In this document: one piece after another, positions 21,313-29,716 of the stretch
How positions within the stretch are numbered: the stretch's first letter is position 1
How the letters are laid out: each line of letters starts with the position of its first letter
Assembly: GCF_003441615.1 (NCBI RefSeq)
Contig: NZ_CP031842.1
Location: 2,674,001 to 2,738,000 of the forward strand
DNA length: 64,000 nt
Direction of reading: 5' to 3'
Source: Dechloromonas sp. HYN0024
GTDB taxonomy: Bacteria; Pseudomonadota; Gammaproteobacteria; Burkholderiales; Rhodocyclaceae
The notes under the pieces: generated by a model
Databases searched by the model: none
What the model was told of the DNA's origin: nothing
What the model saw: the letters and a program-made list of their open reading frames with translations, nothing else
Made by a program: the position numbers and the translations under genes

Positions 21313-21507
21313 ACAGCCAAGGATCATTCTTGCCTAGTACCAATGGCGTATTTGACTAGTTCCATTTAGCTAGACAGGCCCGACTGAGCCGCAAGGAACC
21401 CATGCAAGAACGCTATCGATTTTATTTAAGCAATCAATTGGATCAATTTTTGCACCCTGCCTACCATTCACTCCGTACCTATCACTCAACCCACTCAGGA
21501 GAAACTC

Positions 21508-22071
21508 ATGTCGCTCATCAACACCCAAGTTCAGCCTTTCAAGGCACAGGCCTTCCACAATGGCAAGTTCGTCGAAGTCACCGAAGCCAACCTGAAGGGC
21601 AAGTGGTCCGTCGTGATCTTCATGCCGGCTGCCTTCACCTTCAACTGCCCGACGGAAATCGAAGATGCCGCCAACAACTACGGCGAATTTCAGAATGCTG
21701 GCGCCGAGGTATACATCGTCACCACCGACACCCACTTCTCGCACAAGGTCTGGCACGAGACCTCGCCGGCCGTGAGCAAGGCCCGCTTCCCGCTCGTCGG
21801 CGATCCGACCCATCAGCTGACCCGCGCCTTCGATGTGCATATCGACGAAGCAGGCCTGGCCCTGCGCGGCACTTTCGTGATCAATCCGGACGGCGTCATC
21901 AAGACCCTGGAAGTGCACGACAACGCCATCGCCCGTGATGTCTCGGAAACCCTCCGCAAGCTGAAGGCGGCGCAATACGTTGCCAGCCACCCGAACGAAG
22001 TCTGCCCGGCCAAATGGAAGGAAGGCGAAGCCACCCTGGCTCCGTCGCTCGATCTGGTCGGCAAAATCTGA
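21508..22071 (+). CDS. ahpC: Alkyl hydroperoxide reductase peroxiredoxin AhpC
   Basis: Two-cysteine peroxiredoxin reducing H2O2 and organic peroxides, recycled by AhpF. The protein has 187 aa, the normal AhpC1 length. The peroxidatic Cys is in AAFTFNCPTEIEDAA and the resolving Cys is in NEVCPAKWKEG near the C-terminus. An AGGAGAA ribosome-binding site precedes the ATG. ahpF follows after 89 bases. Confidence 0.96.
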   Translation: MSLINTQVQPFKAQAFHNGKFVEVTEANLKGKWSVVIFMPAAFTFNCPTEIEDAANNYGEFQNAGAEVYIVTTDTHFSHKVWHETSPAVSKARFPLVGDPTHQLTRAFDVHIDEAGLALRGTFVINPDGVIKTLEVHDNAIARDVSETLRKLKAAQYVASHPNEVCPAKWKEGEATLAPSLDLVGKI

Positions 22072-22160
22072 TTAGTTTTTAGTTATTGGTCGTTAGTTGC
22101 CAGCGCTGCCTGCTGATGACTAGCGATCAATGCCTAGCAACTCGCAACAGGGAAAACACC

Positions 22161-23714
22161 ATGCTCGACAACAATATCAAGGTCCAGCTCTCGGCCTATC
22201 TCGACAAGCTGCAATATCCGATCGAGCTCGTCGCCTCGCTCGACGACAGCGCCAAGGCACAGGAAATGCGCGACTTGCTGACAGATATTGTCGCGTTGTC
22301 CCCCAAGGTCAGCCTGCGCGAAAACGGCACGGCGTCCTTGCGCCCATCCTTCGCTATTGGCCTGCCCGACGAAACGCCGCGCATCAGCTTTGCCGGCATC
22401 CCGATGGGCCATGAATTCACGTCCTTGGTGCTTGCCCTGCTGCAAACAGGCGGCCATCCGCCCAAAGTCGATGCCGCCGTGATCGAGCAGATCAAGGCAT
22501 TGCCCGGCACATTCCAATTCGAAACCTTCATCTCGCTGTCCTGCCACAACTGTCCGGACGTCGTGCAGGCGCTCAACCTGATGGCCGTGCTCAGCCCCGG
22601 CGTGACCAGCACGCTGATCGACGGCGGCATGTTCCAGGGCGAAGTCGAGCGCCGCAAGATCATGGCGGTGCCGACCATCTTCCTGAATGGTGAAGAGTTT
22701 GGTGCCGGCCGCATGAGCATCGAGGAAATCATCGCCAAGCTCGACACCGGAGCCGCAGCACGGGATGCCGAAAAGATCAGCGCCAAGGCACCCTACGACG
22801 TACTCATCGTCGGCGGCGGCCCGGCCGGTGCCTCGGCCGCCATCTATGCCGCCCGCAAGGGCATCCGCACAGGCCTCCTGGCCGAGCGTTTCGGCGGCCA
22901 AGTGATGGATACGCTGGCCATTGAGAATTTCATTTCCGTCAAGGCCACTGATGGCCCGAAGCTGGTCATGGGCCTTGAAGAGCACGTCAAGGACTACGCC
23001 GTCGACGTCATGAACCTGCAACGCGCGACACAATTGATCCCCGGTGACCTCATCGAAATCAGGCTAGCAAACGGTGCTTCGGTAAGGAGCAAATCTGTCA
23101 TCCTCGCCACGGGTGCCCGCTGGCGTGAAATGAACGTCCCAGGCGAACAGGATTACCGGGGCAAGGGGGTCGCCTACTGCCCCCACTGCGACGGCCCTCT
23201 ATTCAAGGGCAAGCGCGTTGCGGTGATCGGCGGCGGCAACTCTGGCGTCGAGGCCGCCATTGATCTGGCCGGCATCGTCGGCCACGTCACCCTGCTCGAA
23301 TTCGACGGCCAGTTGCGCGCCGATGCAGTTTTGCAGAAAAAGCTGTTCAGCCTGCCCAACGTCACGGTCATCGTCAAAGCCCTGTCAACCGAAGTCACCG
23401 GCAATGGCGAAAAGGTCAACGGGCTGGTTTACCAGGACCGCGAAACCGACGAGGTGAAACGCATCGACCTCAACGGCATCTTCGTCCAGATCGGTCTGCT
23501 GCCCAGCACCGACTGGCTGAAGTCCGTGGTCGACCTGTCCAGCCGCGGCGAAATCGAGATCGACGCCAGGGGCCAGACCTCAGTCCCCGGCGTCTTCGCG
23601 GCAGGCGACTGCACCACCGTACCCTACAAGCAGATCATCATCGCCATGGGCGCCGGAGCCACTGCCTCGCTGAGCGCCTTTGATCACCTCATCCGGCGGT
23701 CGGCGCCGGCCTGA
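22161..23714 (+). CDS. ahpF: Alkyl hydroperoxide reductase flavoprotein AhpF
   Basis: NADH:AhpC disulfide reductase. The protein has 517 aa. The N-terminal tandem thioredoxin-fold domain holds redox site CHNC (in [12 protein letters not shown]). The C-terminal thioredoxin-reductase-like part has FAD motif [19 protein letters not shown], the active site CPHC ([11 protein letters not shown]), and an NAD motif [19 protein letters not shown]. The start at 22161 is preferred over an earlier in-frame ATG because [20 protein letters not shown] aligns with the AhpF N-terminus. Confidence 0.96.
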   Translation: MLDNNIKVQLSAYLDKLQYPIELVASLDDSAKAQEMRDLLTDIVALSPKVSLRENGTASLRPSFAIGLPDETPRISFAGIPMGHEFTSLVLALLQTGGHPPKVDAAVIEQIKALPGTFQFETFISLSCHNCPDVVQALNLMAVLSPGVTSTLIDGGMFQGEVERRKIMAVPTIFLNGEEFGAGRMSIEEIIAKLDTGAAARDAEKISAKAPYDVLIVGGGPAGASAAIYAARKGIRTGLLAERFGGQVMDTLAIENFISVKATDGPKLVMGLEEHVKDYAVDVMNLQRATQLIPGDLIEIRLANGASVRSKSVILATGARWREMNVPGEQDYRGKGVAYCPHCDGPLFKGKRVAVIGGGNSGVEAAIDLAGIVGHVTLLEFDGQLRADAVLQKKLFSLPNVTVIVKALSTEVTGNGEKVNGLVYQDRETDEVKRIDLNGIFVQIGLLPSTDWLKSVVDLSSRGEIEIDARGQTSVPGVFAAGDCTTVPYKQIIIAMGAGATASLSAFDHLIRRSAPA

Positions 23715-23731
23715 AATCCACTCGGGACTGA

Positions 23732-24256
23732 CTATTCAAGTATTTCCGGGTGGCTCTGCAAGAAATCGCTGCGCTTGCTGCGATTGATTACAGACCCGGA
23801 AATATAGGCGTACCCTTTTTGCTGCCACAGGGCGAGATCGGTCATCGCAGCCGGAACAACAGTCACCAGATCATAGAAATCACCCGGCTTGTAACCGCGA
23901 AAATTGGCGGCATTGCGGCAAACGCGAATAGTCACGCCCTGGTCGGTCAGCGCCTTGAGTCGATCATAAACATCGGGATAGGCAGCGCGATTCAGGCGCG
24001 ACAGCATGTGCAACTCATTGCCATGCGCCACCACCACGATATGCGACTGCTTGATGCCACCAAATTGCTTCAGGCCATTCAGATGATTATTGATATAGCC
24101 CAGCGCCTGATACAAATCTTCCGGCTTTTCCAGATTGAACTGATAAACGGCCTTCTGCGCCCCCAGCGGCGAGTCATCAAACTTCGACGGCGCATCCGGC
24201 CCAGCCCATGCAACGGTTGCGCAGAGCAGAAGGCTTGCAACCAATTTTTTCAGCAT
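23732..24256 (-). CDS. Exported DsrE-family protein
   Basis: The protein has 174 aa with a signal peptide (MLKKLVASLLLCATVAWAGP). The mature part contains VYQFNLEKPEDLYQALGYIN and SHIVVVAHGNELHML, then VTIRVCRNAANFRGY, a DsrE/DsrF-like fold with the single conserved Cys. DsrE-like proteins take part in sulfur-relay chemistry, but exported single-gene versions have no assigned role. The start at 24254-24256 has GGAG six bases upstream; two codons further upstream could also serve. It is convergent with ahpF. Confidence 0.75.
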   Translation of the reverse strand: MLKKLVASLLLCATVAWAGPDAPSKFDDSPLGAQKAVYQFNLEKPEDLYQALGYINNHLNGLKQFGGIKQSHIVVVAHGNELHMLSRLNRAAYPDVYDRLKALTDQGVTIRVCRNAANFRGYKPGDFYDLVTVVPAAMTDLALWQQKGYAYISGSVINRSKRSDFLQSHPEILE

Positions 24257-24441
24257 CAGTTTCTCCATCACTTTCTATGAGCACGCCCATGCCGGGCAGA
24301 AAGACGCCAGAGATGCAGTGTAACCCCCAATGACAATCTCGCCATGCCGACCAGCAAGTGCGTCAATGGCTATCGCGGCACATGTCGCCTTGCGGATTGA
24401 CTCCGGTCGAATCCGCCGAAAAGGGTCACTGATGGGGCGTA

Positions 24442-24475
24442 AACGACAAAGCCCCGGTCAGAAACCGGGGCTTGT
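24442..24475 (-). terminator. Terminator, host-side copy downstream of the tRNA-Met 3' fragment
   Basis: Hairpin with arms GCCCCGGT / ACCGGGGC, extended by flanking GACAA / TTGTC pairs, around a CAGAA loop. Read on the minus strand it ends in CTTTGTCGTTT. It is placed to terminate the original tRNA-Met transcript. A related hairpin with the same downstream tail sits beside the intact tRNA at 35281-35310. The 185 bases to the left (24257-24441) show no gene. Confidence 0.7.
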
Positions 24476-24485
24476 CGTCATTCTT

Positions 24486-24532
24486 TGGTGGTGATGGGCA
24501 GAATCGAACTGCCGACCTATGGGTTATGAATC
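24486..24532 (-). repeat. attL: 47-bp tRNA-Met 3' fragment, direct repeat
   Basis: Identical over 47 bases to 35324-35370, which is the anticodon-loop-to-CCA part of an intact tRNA-Met gene. The fragment has no 5' half, so it is not a tRNA gene. It marks the left junction of an element that integrated into the 3' half of the tRNA. Identity stops exactly after GAATC (TGACGG here, CATCGC in the tRNA). Confidence 0.93.
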
Positions 24533-24537
24533 TGACG

Positions 24538-24545
24538 GTGTAGGC
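24538..24545 (-). promoter_or_regulatory. Single inverted integrase arm-type site next to attL
   Basis: GTGTAGGC, the reverse complement of GCCTACAC, six bases inside the attL repeat. It matches the paired sites at 24663-24681 and 35250-35267. Interpreted as an integrase or excisionase arm-binding site from its match and position only. Confidence 0.5.
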
Positions 24546-24662
24546 ATTTATCGGCGTTGATTGCGATTCCACAAACCCGAACAAATCTCCTATTTACGGC
24601 AATCTACAGGGAACAGCCATACCAAACAGATTCCCCAGAATTCCCGCGTGTTGATATAATTT

Positions 24663-24681
24663 GCCTACACAGTGCCTACAT
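24663..24681 (+). promoter_or_regulatory. Pair of 11-bp-phased integrase arm-type sites, left end
   Basis: GCCTACAC (24663-24670) and GCCTACAT (24674-24681), same orientation, 11 bases apart, immediately before the integrase start. The same pair at the same spacing occurs at the right end of the element (35250-35267). The second site overlaps the alternative integrase start codon at 24680, so bound integrase could repress its own gene. Confidence 0.6.
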
Positions 24682-24694
24682 GAAGGCGAGCGCC

Positions 24695-26136
24695 ATGAAC
24701 AAACGGGAAAACTTCACTGCCGAACGAGTCGCGACTTTCAAGTGCGAAGAAGGCAAGCAGCAGTCCATTTACTGGGACGGCAAAACGCCAAGCCTCGGAT
24801 TGCGCGTCACCGTTAGCGGGGCCAAGGCATACATCTTTGAATCGCGCCTACACGGCAAAACAATTCGCCTAACCATTGGCAACCCGGATGTATGGCCGCT
24901 AGAAACCCAATGGCGCACCGACAGTGCCACCGGAGAGCGCATCGAGTTTCAGCGTGGAGCAAGGCAAGAAGCAGCCCGCCTCAGAACGCTAACCGACCAA
25001 GGCATTGACCCTCGCGACGAGAAAGCAGAGAAGCGCACCAAGGCAGAAACAGCCGCAGCCGCAGCAAAACAGAAAGCTGTTCTGGCTCTCGACATCTGGA
25101 GCGACTACATCAAGGCTCGAAAAGCGCACTGGGGGAGAAGCATGCCGAAACGCACAATGAAGTAGTGAAGGCCGGGGGCGAGAAACGAAAACGGGGCCGG
25201 CGCCCTGGCGACCCGGAGCTAACTCAACCCGGCGCACTTCGTAGCCTACTAAACCAGCCACTCAGCGCCATTGATAGCCAAGAGGTAAAGTCATGGCTCA
25301 AGACTGAAGTGCAGACACGCCCCACACATGCCCGCCTTTGCTATGGAATGCTTCGCGCCTTTATGAACTGGTGCAGCGACCAGCCGGAACATAAGCGCCA
25401 TGTACATCCTGACGCCTGTTCTGCTCGCGTAGCAAAGGACTCGCTCCCAAAGAAAGCAGCCAAGTCAGACTGCCTACAAAGGGAGCAGCTTGAGGTTTGG
25501 TTTTCCGAGGTAAAGAAACTCAACCCTGTGCAATCGGCCTACCTGCAAGCCGTATTGATTACCGGCCCCCGTCGCAATGAACTGACCGGGCTGAAATGGG
25601 ATGACGTCGATTTCAAGTGGGGAAGCATGACCATTCGCGACAAGGTAGAAGGCGAGCGCACCATCCCGCTAACTCCGTATGTTGCAAGCCTCCTACAAGG
25701 ACTCAAGGCGAAAAACGAAACCCCGCCCCCAAAAGACCGACTCCTGAACGGCAAGAGAATCGAAAACGACTTGGCGAACTGGAAGCCATCACCTTGGGTG
25801 TTTTTCAGCAACACATCGGAGTCAGGCCACATTGAGGAACCGCGCACAGCCCATGACCGCGCAATCAAGGCGGCCGGCCTGCCACATCTCAGCATTCACG
25901 GCCTGCGCCGCTCTTTTGGAACGCTAGCAGAATGGGTTGAATGCCCTGCTGGCATCAGCGCTCAAATCATGGGCCACAAACCAAGCGCCACCGCTGAGAA
26001 GCATTACCGTGTCCGCCCCCTAGACCTGCTCCGCCTCTGGCACACCAAGATTGAAGCATGGATTCTGGAACAGGCAGGTATCGAGCAGCCGAAGCCAAAA
26101 ACCAAGCCGGAACTGAAAGAAGTAACCGCCGCCTGA
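24695..26136 (+). pseudogene. Tyrosine-recombinase integrase, broken by a one-base frameshift
   Basis: The N-terminal part (24695-25165) has the P4-type integrase N-domain (SIYWDGKTPSLGLRVTVSGA). The catalytic part (to 26136) has the R-H-R-H-Y residues: Arg in GPRRNELTGLKWDDVD, HGLRRSFG, GHKPSATAEKHYRV with the Tyr. The two parts are in different frames. Adding one G to the five-G run at 25131-25135 joins them as HWGEKHAETHNEVVKAGG, the expected linker, for about 480 codons. Either the gene is dead or the run was miscounted. GTG at 25165 could start a catalytic fragment. The start ATG at 24695 has GAAGGCGAG upstream. Confidence 0.9.
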
Positions 26137-26214
26137 CGGACTCAGGCAAAGCGGGCCGGAAGGTGTTACGAGCACCAACCGACCCTAACCAAACGCAATA
26201 CAGGAGATTGCATC

Positions 26215-26400
26215 ATGGCTACCGCCGAAAATATCACACCAAGTTTCTGCCGTATCAACACGCTGCTAAACCTTATGGCGCAAGACATAAAAGCGCACAA
26301 CAACACTGATTTTGATGTTTTGGAGGCACTCTTGCCTGCCGTTCAAGGCGAGATTGATTCCCTGTGGCGAATCATTGAGAAAGATGAGGTGGCAGCATGA
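26215..26400 (+). CDS. Small island protein of unknown function (61 aa)
   Basis: The protein has 61 aa: MATAENITPSFCRINTLLNL, then an acidic helical stretch ending EIDSLWRIIEKDEVAA. GGAG lies about 10 bases before the ATG. Its stop overlaps the next start as ATGA, which supports real translation and an operon with 26397-26618. No family is recognised. Size and helical character are like small island or phage regulatory proteins, but nothing more can be said. Confidence 0.6.
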   Translation: MATAENITPSFCRINTLLNLMAQDIKAHNNTDFDVLEALLPAVQGEIDSLWRIIEKDEVAA

Positions 26401-26618
26401 GCAGCGCGAGTGATTGCAACCCCTTGGTAGAAGATAGCCATACCCCCGAGGACACAATCAACAACGTCCAAGCCGCATTGGATTTCATTGCTGATTCGCT
26501 CGTTGCCGTAGAACGCGACACTGGCTTTAGCAAAGCGACTGCCCACGGTGCAAATTGCCTTATTCGCTGTTGCGCGGCGGCACTGGATTCGGTGAAGTCG
26601 GCACGGTTTTCTAATTAA
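26397..26618 (+). CDS. Small island protein of unknown function (73 aa)
   Basis: The protein has 73 aa, starting MSSASDCNPLVEDSHTPEDT, with a helix-rich centre (INNVQAALDFIADSLVAVER) and three Cys in the C-terminal half (CLIRCC). It overlaps the previous gene by 4 bases, suggesting translational coupling. No family is recognised. Confidence 0.6.
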   Translation: MSSASDCNPLVEDSHTPEDTINNVQAALDFIADSLVAVERDTGFSKATAHGANCLIRCCAAALDSVKSARFSN

Positions 26619-26626
26619 CTGAGTTT

Positions 26627-26682
26627 GCTGCCCCCTAGTCCGGCCAGACGAACAGCGGACACCTTCACCGCTTGGGGGCGGC
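26627..26682 (+). other. Nested inverted repeats between island genes
   Basis: An outer stem GCTGCCCCC (26627-26635) pairs with GGGGGCGGC (26674-26682), with one G-T pair. An inner stem GTCCG (26638-26642) pairs with CGGAC (26656-26660). No T run follows, so it is not a classic terminator. It lies between the 73-aa gene and the IS-split gene and could act as an mRNA leader structure. Confidence 0.45.
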
Positions 26683-26922
26683 ACCTGATGAAGGCAGCAC
26701 GGAAGGTATGCAATGCTTAATCGCCAACGCGTTCCATTGCCTAGGCTTATCGAAGCCCTAGAAAATGACCCGGAGTTTGTTTTGCAAGCCCTAAATGAGC
26801 TGGTCTTTATTGACCGAGTCTCGACGCACTCCCCTGCATCAGCCGTCAGTGGTCTCGACGTCCCCCCGGAATTGAGTAGCACGTGACTTTGGAGTCCAAT
26901 CCCACCATCAAGGAGATTGGAC

Positions 26923-27186
26923 ATGAAGAAGCGATTCACTGAAGAACAGATCATTGGTTTTCTGCGTGAAGCAGAGGCAGGAATGCCTATTGCGAAGCTT
27001 TGCCGCAAACACGCCTTCTCGGAAGCCAGCTACTACCTCTGGCGCAGCAAGTTTGGCGGGATGAGCGTCTCAGATGCCAAGCGCCTGAAGGAACTGGAGC
27101 TGGAGAATTCCCGGCTCAAGCGCTTACTTGCGGAATCTCTGCTGGAGAACGAGATTGCGAAAGAGGCCCTGCGAAAAAAGTGGTGA
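26923..27186 (+). CDS. IS3-family transposase OrfA
   Basis: The protein has 87 aa with a helix-turn-helix of the IS3 type (KKRFTEEQIIGFLREAEAGM, then LCRKHAFSEASYYLWRSKFG) and a leucine-rich coiled coil (ELELENSRLKRLLAESLLE) used for multimerisation. AAGGAG lies 9 bases before the ATG. Near the 3' end A-AAA-AAG (27174-27180) is a classic -1 slippage heptamer that would produce the OrfAB fusion. Confidence 0.92.
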   Translation: MKKRFTEEQIIGFLREAEAGMPIAKLCRKHAFSEASYYLWRSKFGGMSVSDAKRLKELELENSRLKRLLAESLLENEIAKEALRKKW

Positions 27187-28043
27187 GCGCACCGTCACGA
27201 CGTGATCTGGTGCGCTTCCTGATCGACAAGGGACTCAGCGAGCGGAAATCACTCCGTTTCGTTGGCATGAGCCCGAGCGCTTTCCGGTACCGGCCGGTGA
27301 TGGATCGCAATACCGCCTTGAAAGAAAGGATCATCACGCTCGCTCAGCGCCACCGGCGCTACGGGGCTGGGATGATCTATCTGAAGCTGCGTCAGGCAGG
27401 AGAGGTCGTGAATCACAAGCGGGTGGATCGGCTCTATGCCGAGGCAGGTCTGCAAGTGAGAAGGCGCAAGCGGAAGAAAATCCCGGCGGCCGACCGGCAT
27501 CCCTTAGAACGCCCCTTGGCGGCCAACCAGGTCTGGTCGATGGATTTCGTGTTCGATCGGACAGCAGAAGGACGTGTCATCAAGAATCTCACCGTGGTCG
27601 ATGACGCGACTCATGAAGCTGTGGCCATTGTTCCTGAACGAGCACTGGGCGGTCTGCAACTAACCCGTGTTCTCGACCAGTTGGCAAAGACGAGGGGACT
27701 CCCCAAGGCGATCCGAACCGATAACGGCAAGGAGTTCTGCAGCCGGGCCATGCTGACCTGGGCGCATGCCCGTGGTGTTCAGTTGTTCCTCATCGAGCCA
27801 GGCAAACCTAACCAGAACGCCTATATCGAATCGTTCAACGGACGTTTCCGCGATGAATGTCTGAATGAACACTGGTTCACCAGCATGCGCCACGCCCAAG
27901 TCATCATCGAAGCTTGGCGGCGGGAATATAACGAGGAGCGGCCCAAGAAATCCCTTGGCGGAATGACCCCTGCTGCTTATGCCAGATCACTTGCCCAGAA
28001 ATCGGTTAAATTAACCCCGGACTCTAAAGCCTACTGCTACTGA
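27180..28043 (+). CDS. IS3-family transposase OrfB (DDE integrase), made by -1 frameshift
   Basis: About 287 aa from the slippage site. The HTH_21-like part is followed by the rve integrase core. Catalytic residues are visible: Asp in VWSMDFVFDRTAEG, Asp in AIRTDNGKEFCSR, and Glu in NAYIESFNGRFRDECLNEHW. It overlaps OrfA by 7 bases in the -1 frame. The GTG at 27180 could give OrfB alone. The stop is 16 bases from the right IS end. Confidence 0.93.
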   Translation: MVSAPSRRDLVRFLIDKGLSERKSLRFVGMSPSAFRYRPVMDRNTALKERIITLAQRHRRYGAGMIYLKLRQAGEVVNHKRVDRLYAEAGLQVRRRKRKKIPAADRHPLERPLAANQVWSMDFVFDRTAEGRVIKNLTVVDDATHEAVAIVPERALGGLQLTRVLDQLAKTRGLPKAIRTDNGKEFCSRAMLTWAHARGVQLFLIEPGKPNQNAYIESFNGRFRDECLNEHWFTSMRHAQVIIEAWRREYNEERPKKSLGGMTPAAYARSLAQKSVKLTPDSKAYCY

Positions 28044-29137
28044 AAACGGGGGGGCGTCGGTCTATTTCGTAACTGGCTCGTCAATCGCGACCTCAAGTGC
28101 TATTCAAGAGGGCAAGTTATAGAAGACGTTGCCGCGCTAACCATCTGCGAGATTAATGGCAGCTTTGACCTGAGCCTGACCGCTTTAGAGGATGGGCTGC
28201 AAATCGACCGCAATGAGTTCTTAATGCTGCTAGAAGACCGTGGGTTTGAAGTACCAGCAGCTTTTCGAACCAATGACAAAACGAAAATCGAGCAAAGTTA
28301 CAGTTGGCCGGGAAAAGCAGCGGAGCAAGAAAAAGCAAGGCGAAATGCAGGCCGCTATCAAATTCGCGAAGCAGCCGAGCAGCTACAGCTTCACGCAGGA
28401 GAGCGCGCGGACACGATGATAGACAAATTATCGAAAGCCGCATTTGAAGGAAATCTGCCTGTTCATCTTCCCGGCGAGAAGGCGCGGCATGCTTACCCGC
28501 AAGACGGCATTGTCCGCAGCAACGCGAGCACTTTGCCGGGAGGTATCTCTTACTTCGCGGGGACTGATTGGCGACAGCACGTTCGTGATTTCTACGAGGA
28601 AGCCTATTGGGATGACCTGAACGCTTGGCTTTCCGAAAATGAGCCGCGCATAGACTGGAGATTCCCTAGGCCAATAACAAAACAAGCGTCATTAACAGAA
28701 GAAACCATCCATCCAAATACAACAACGATTAGCACCCCAGATTGGAGGGTAGCTGCACGAAATATAGCGGATGAATTATTTGAAAGAGATACAGCGAACC
28801 AATGCCGAGACAGCCTTGATGGCTACTCAATGCGGACGATGGAAGAGATGCAGAAGCGTCAAATTCACGGCCCAAGGGGGCGTATTGATAACCACAAGAC
28901 CGTTCAAAGAGAAGCCTTGCAAGGACCGCAATGGTGGCAAGGCAAGAAGAAATGAATCGCGGGAAATACGGGAGAAACGGGAAACACGAAATGACGGAAC
29001 ACCCACTTCGCTCTAAACTGCCTGAAACGCTGACCCAACAAGCGGTTTAGCCGTTTTTCTATTTTCTTTGCGGGGAAAATCCCCACCATTGAAGTGCATT
29101 CCGTACCGAGCAATCGGGTTTCTTAGGAGTGCAACAA

Positions 29138-29359
29138 ATGGTAAGCCACATCCCCACCAAACTTGGTGAAATAGCCGCAGGGCGCGACCACATTCAAACC
29201 TCTGAGTTTGCTCGGGCTGTTAATCGCGCCAGCCAGACAATCCGAAAGAACTACTGCCTTACCGGCGCTTGCTTTGGAATTCGCCCGGTAAAGTTCGGAA
29301 ATCGCCTGTTGTGGCCGGTTGCCGAAGTCGCTGAACTGCTCTCCGGGAAGGTGGCATAA
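29138..29359 (+). CDS. Small winged-helix DNA-binding protein (AlpA/excisionase-like)
   Basis: The protein has 73 aa. The segment TSEFARAVNRASQTIRKNYC, then IRPVKFGNRLLWPVAEVAEL, fits the helix-turn-helix plus wing of small island regulators and excisionases. AGGAG lies 9 bases before the ATG. It sits between the IS-split gene and the replication genes, directly abutting the next ORF. In satellites such proteins control int/excision or replication; that role here is inferred from type and position. Confidence 0.65.
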   Translation: MVSHIPTKLGEIAAGRDHIQTSEFARAVNRASQTIRKNYCLTGACFGIRPVKFGNRLLWPVAEVAELLSGKVA

Positions 29360-29716
29360 ATGCGAAGCGCCCACACCACCGAAGTGACCGTGAGCGCCTT
29401 GGAACCGCGCCACAATCATACCGCAAACGACCTGTTTCCGGACACTCTGCCGCCTGTTACGCCAGCCCTTTGGCCGACCCGTGGCACCCGTGCAGATGAA
29501 GCCCTGCAAGCCCTGATTAGCGCACCTCAGAACCAAGCCGATTACTGGCATGGCTGGAGACTGGCCGCCTACGTCAAAGAGCTTGAATACGATGGCTGGG
29601 CGTTCATCAAGCGCGACATTAACCGCCCCGGTTGCCGTCGCTCGATTACGGAATACCGCATCGACCGCGCCGACCCCGGAACCAGTGCCGCATTGATTGC
29701 GCGGGGTGCCGCATGA
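29360..29716 (+). CDS. Island protein of unknown function (118 aa)
   Basis: The protein has 118 aa. The N-terminal third is variable and Pro/Thr-rich. The C-terminal part (ADYWHGWRLAAYVKELEYDG, then RSITEYRIDRAD) looks like a small helix-wing domain. It begins one base after the previous stop, and its stop overlaps the primase start as ATGA, so the three genes appear translationally coupled. No family name can be given safely. Confidence 0.6.
   Translation: MRSAHTTEVTVSALEPRHNHTANDLFPDTLPPVTPALWPTRGTRADEALQALISAPQNQADYWHGWRLAAYVKELEYDGWAFIKRDINRPGCRRSITEYRIDRADPGTSAALIARGAA

Larger units (their letters stand above)
26856..28059 (+). mobile_element. IS3-family (IS407-group-like) insertion sequence
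   Basis: 1204 bp. Both ends start CGACG(T/C)CCCCCCG as imperfect inverted repeats of about 40 bp, sharing AGTAGCA and GAGTCC further in. It is flanked by 4-bp direct repeats GTCT (26852-26855 and 28060-28063), the duplication size expected for the IS407 group. It carries orfA and orfB with a typical frameshift site. All parts look intact, so it may be active. The group assignment is from the OrfA sequence type and the duplication size. Confidence 0.9.
26713..28955 (+). pseudogene. Conserved island gene split by an IS3-family element
   Basis: The 5' part is 26713-26855 and the 3' part 28064-28955. Removing the insertion and one copy of the 4-bp target duplication GTCT restores one open frame of 344 codons, reading ...ASAVSGLFRNWLVNRDLKCY across the join. 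The N-terminus is MLNRQRVPLPRLIEALENDP. The C-terminus has CRDSLDGYSMRTMEEMQKRQ and NHKTVQREALQGPQWW, a tail I associate with hypothetical proteins of proteobacterial islands. GGAAGG precedes the ATG. Function unknown. The 3' part keeps an internal ATG at 28224 that could express a 243-aa fragment. Confidence 0.8.

Noticed and set aside
24486-24532. A second tRNA-Met gene
   Set aside because: Only the 3' half from the anticodon loop is present; no acceptor 5' strand or D arm. It is the attL remnant.
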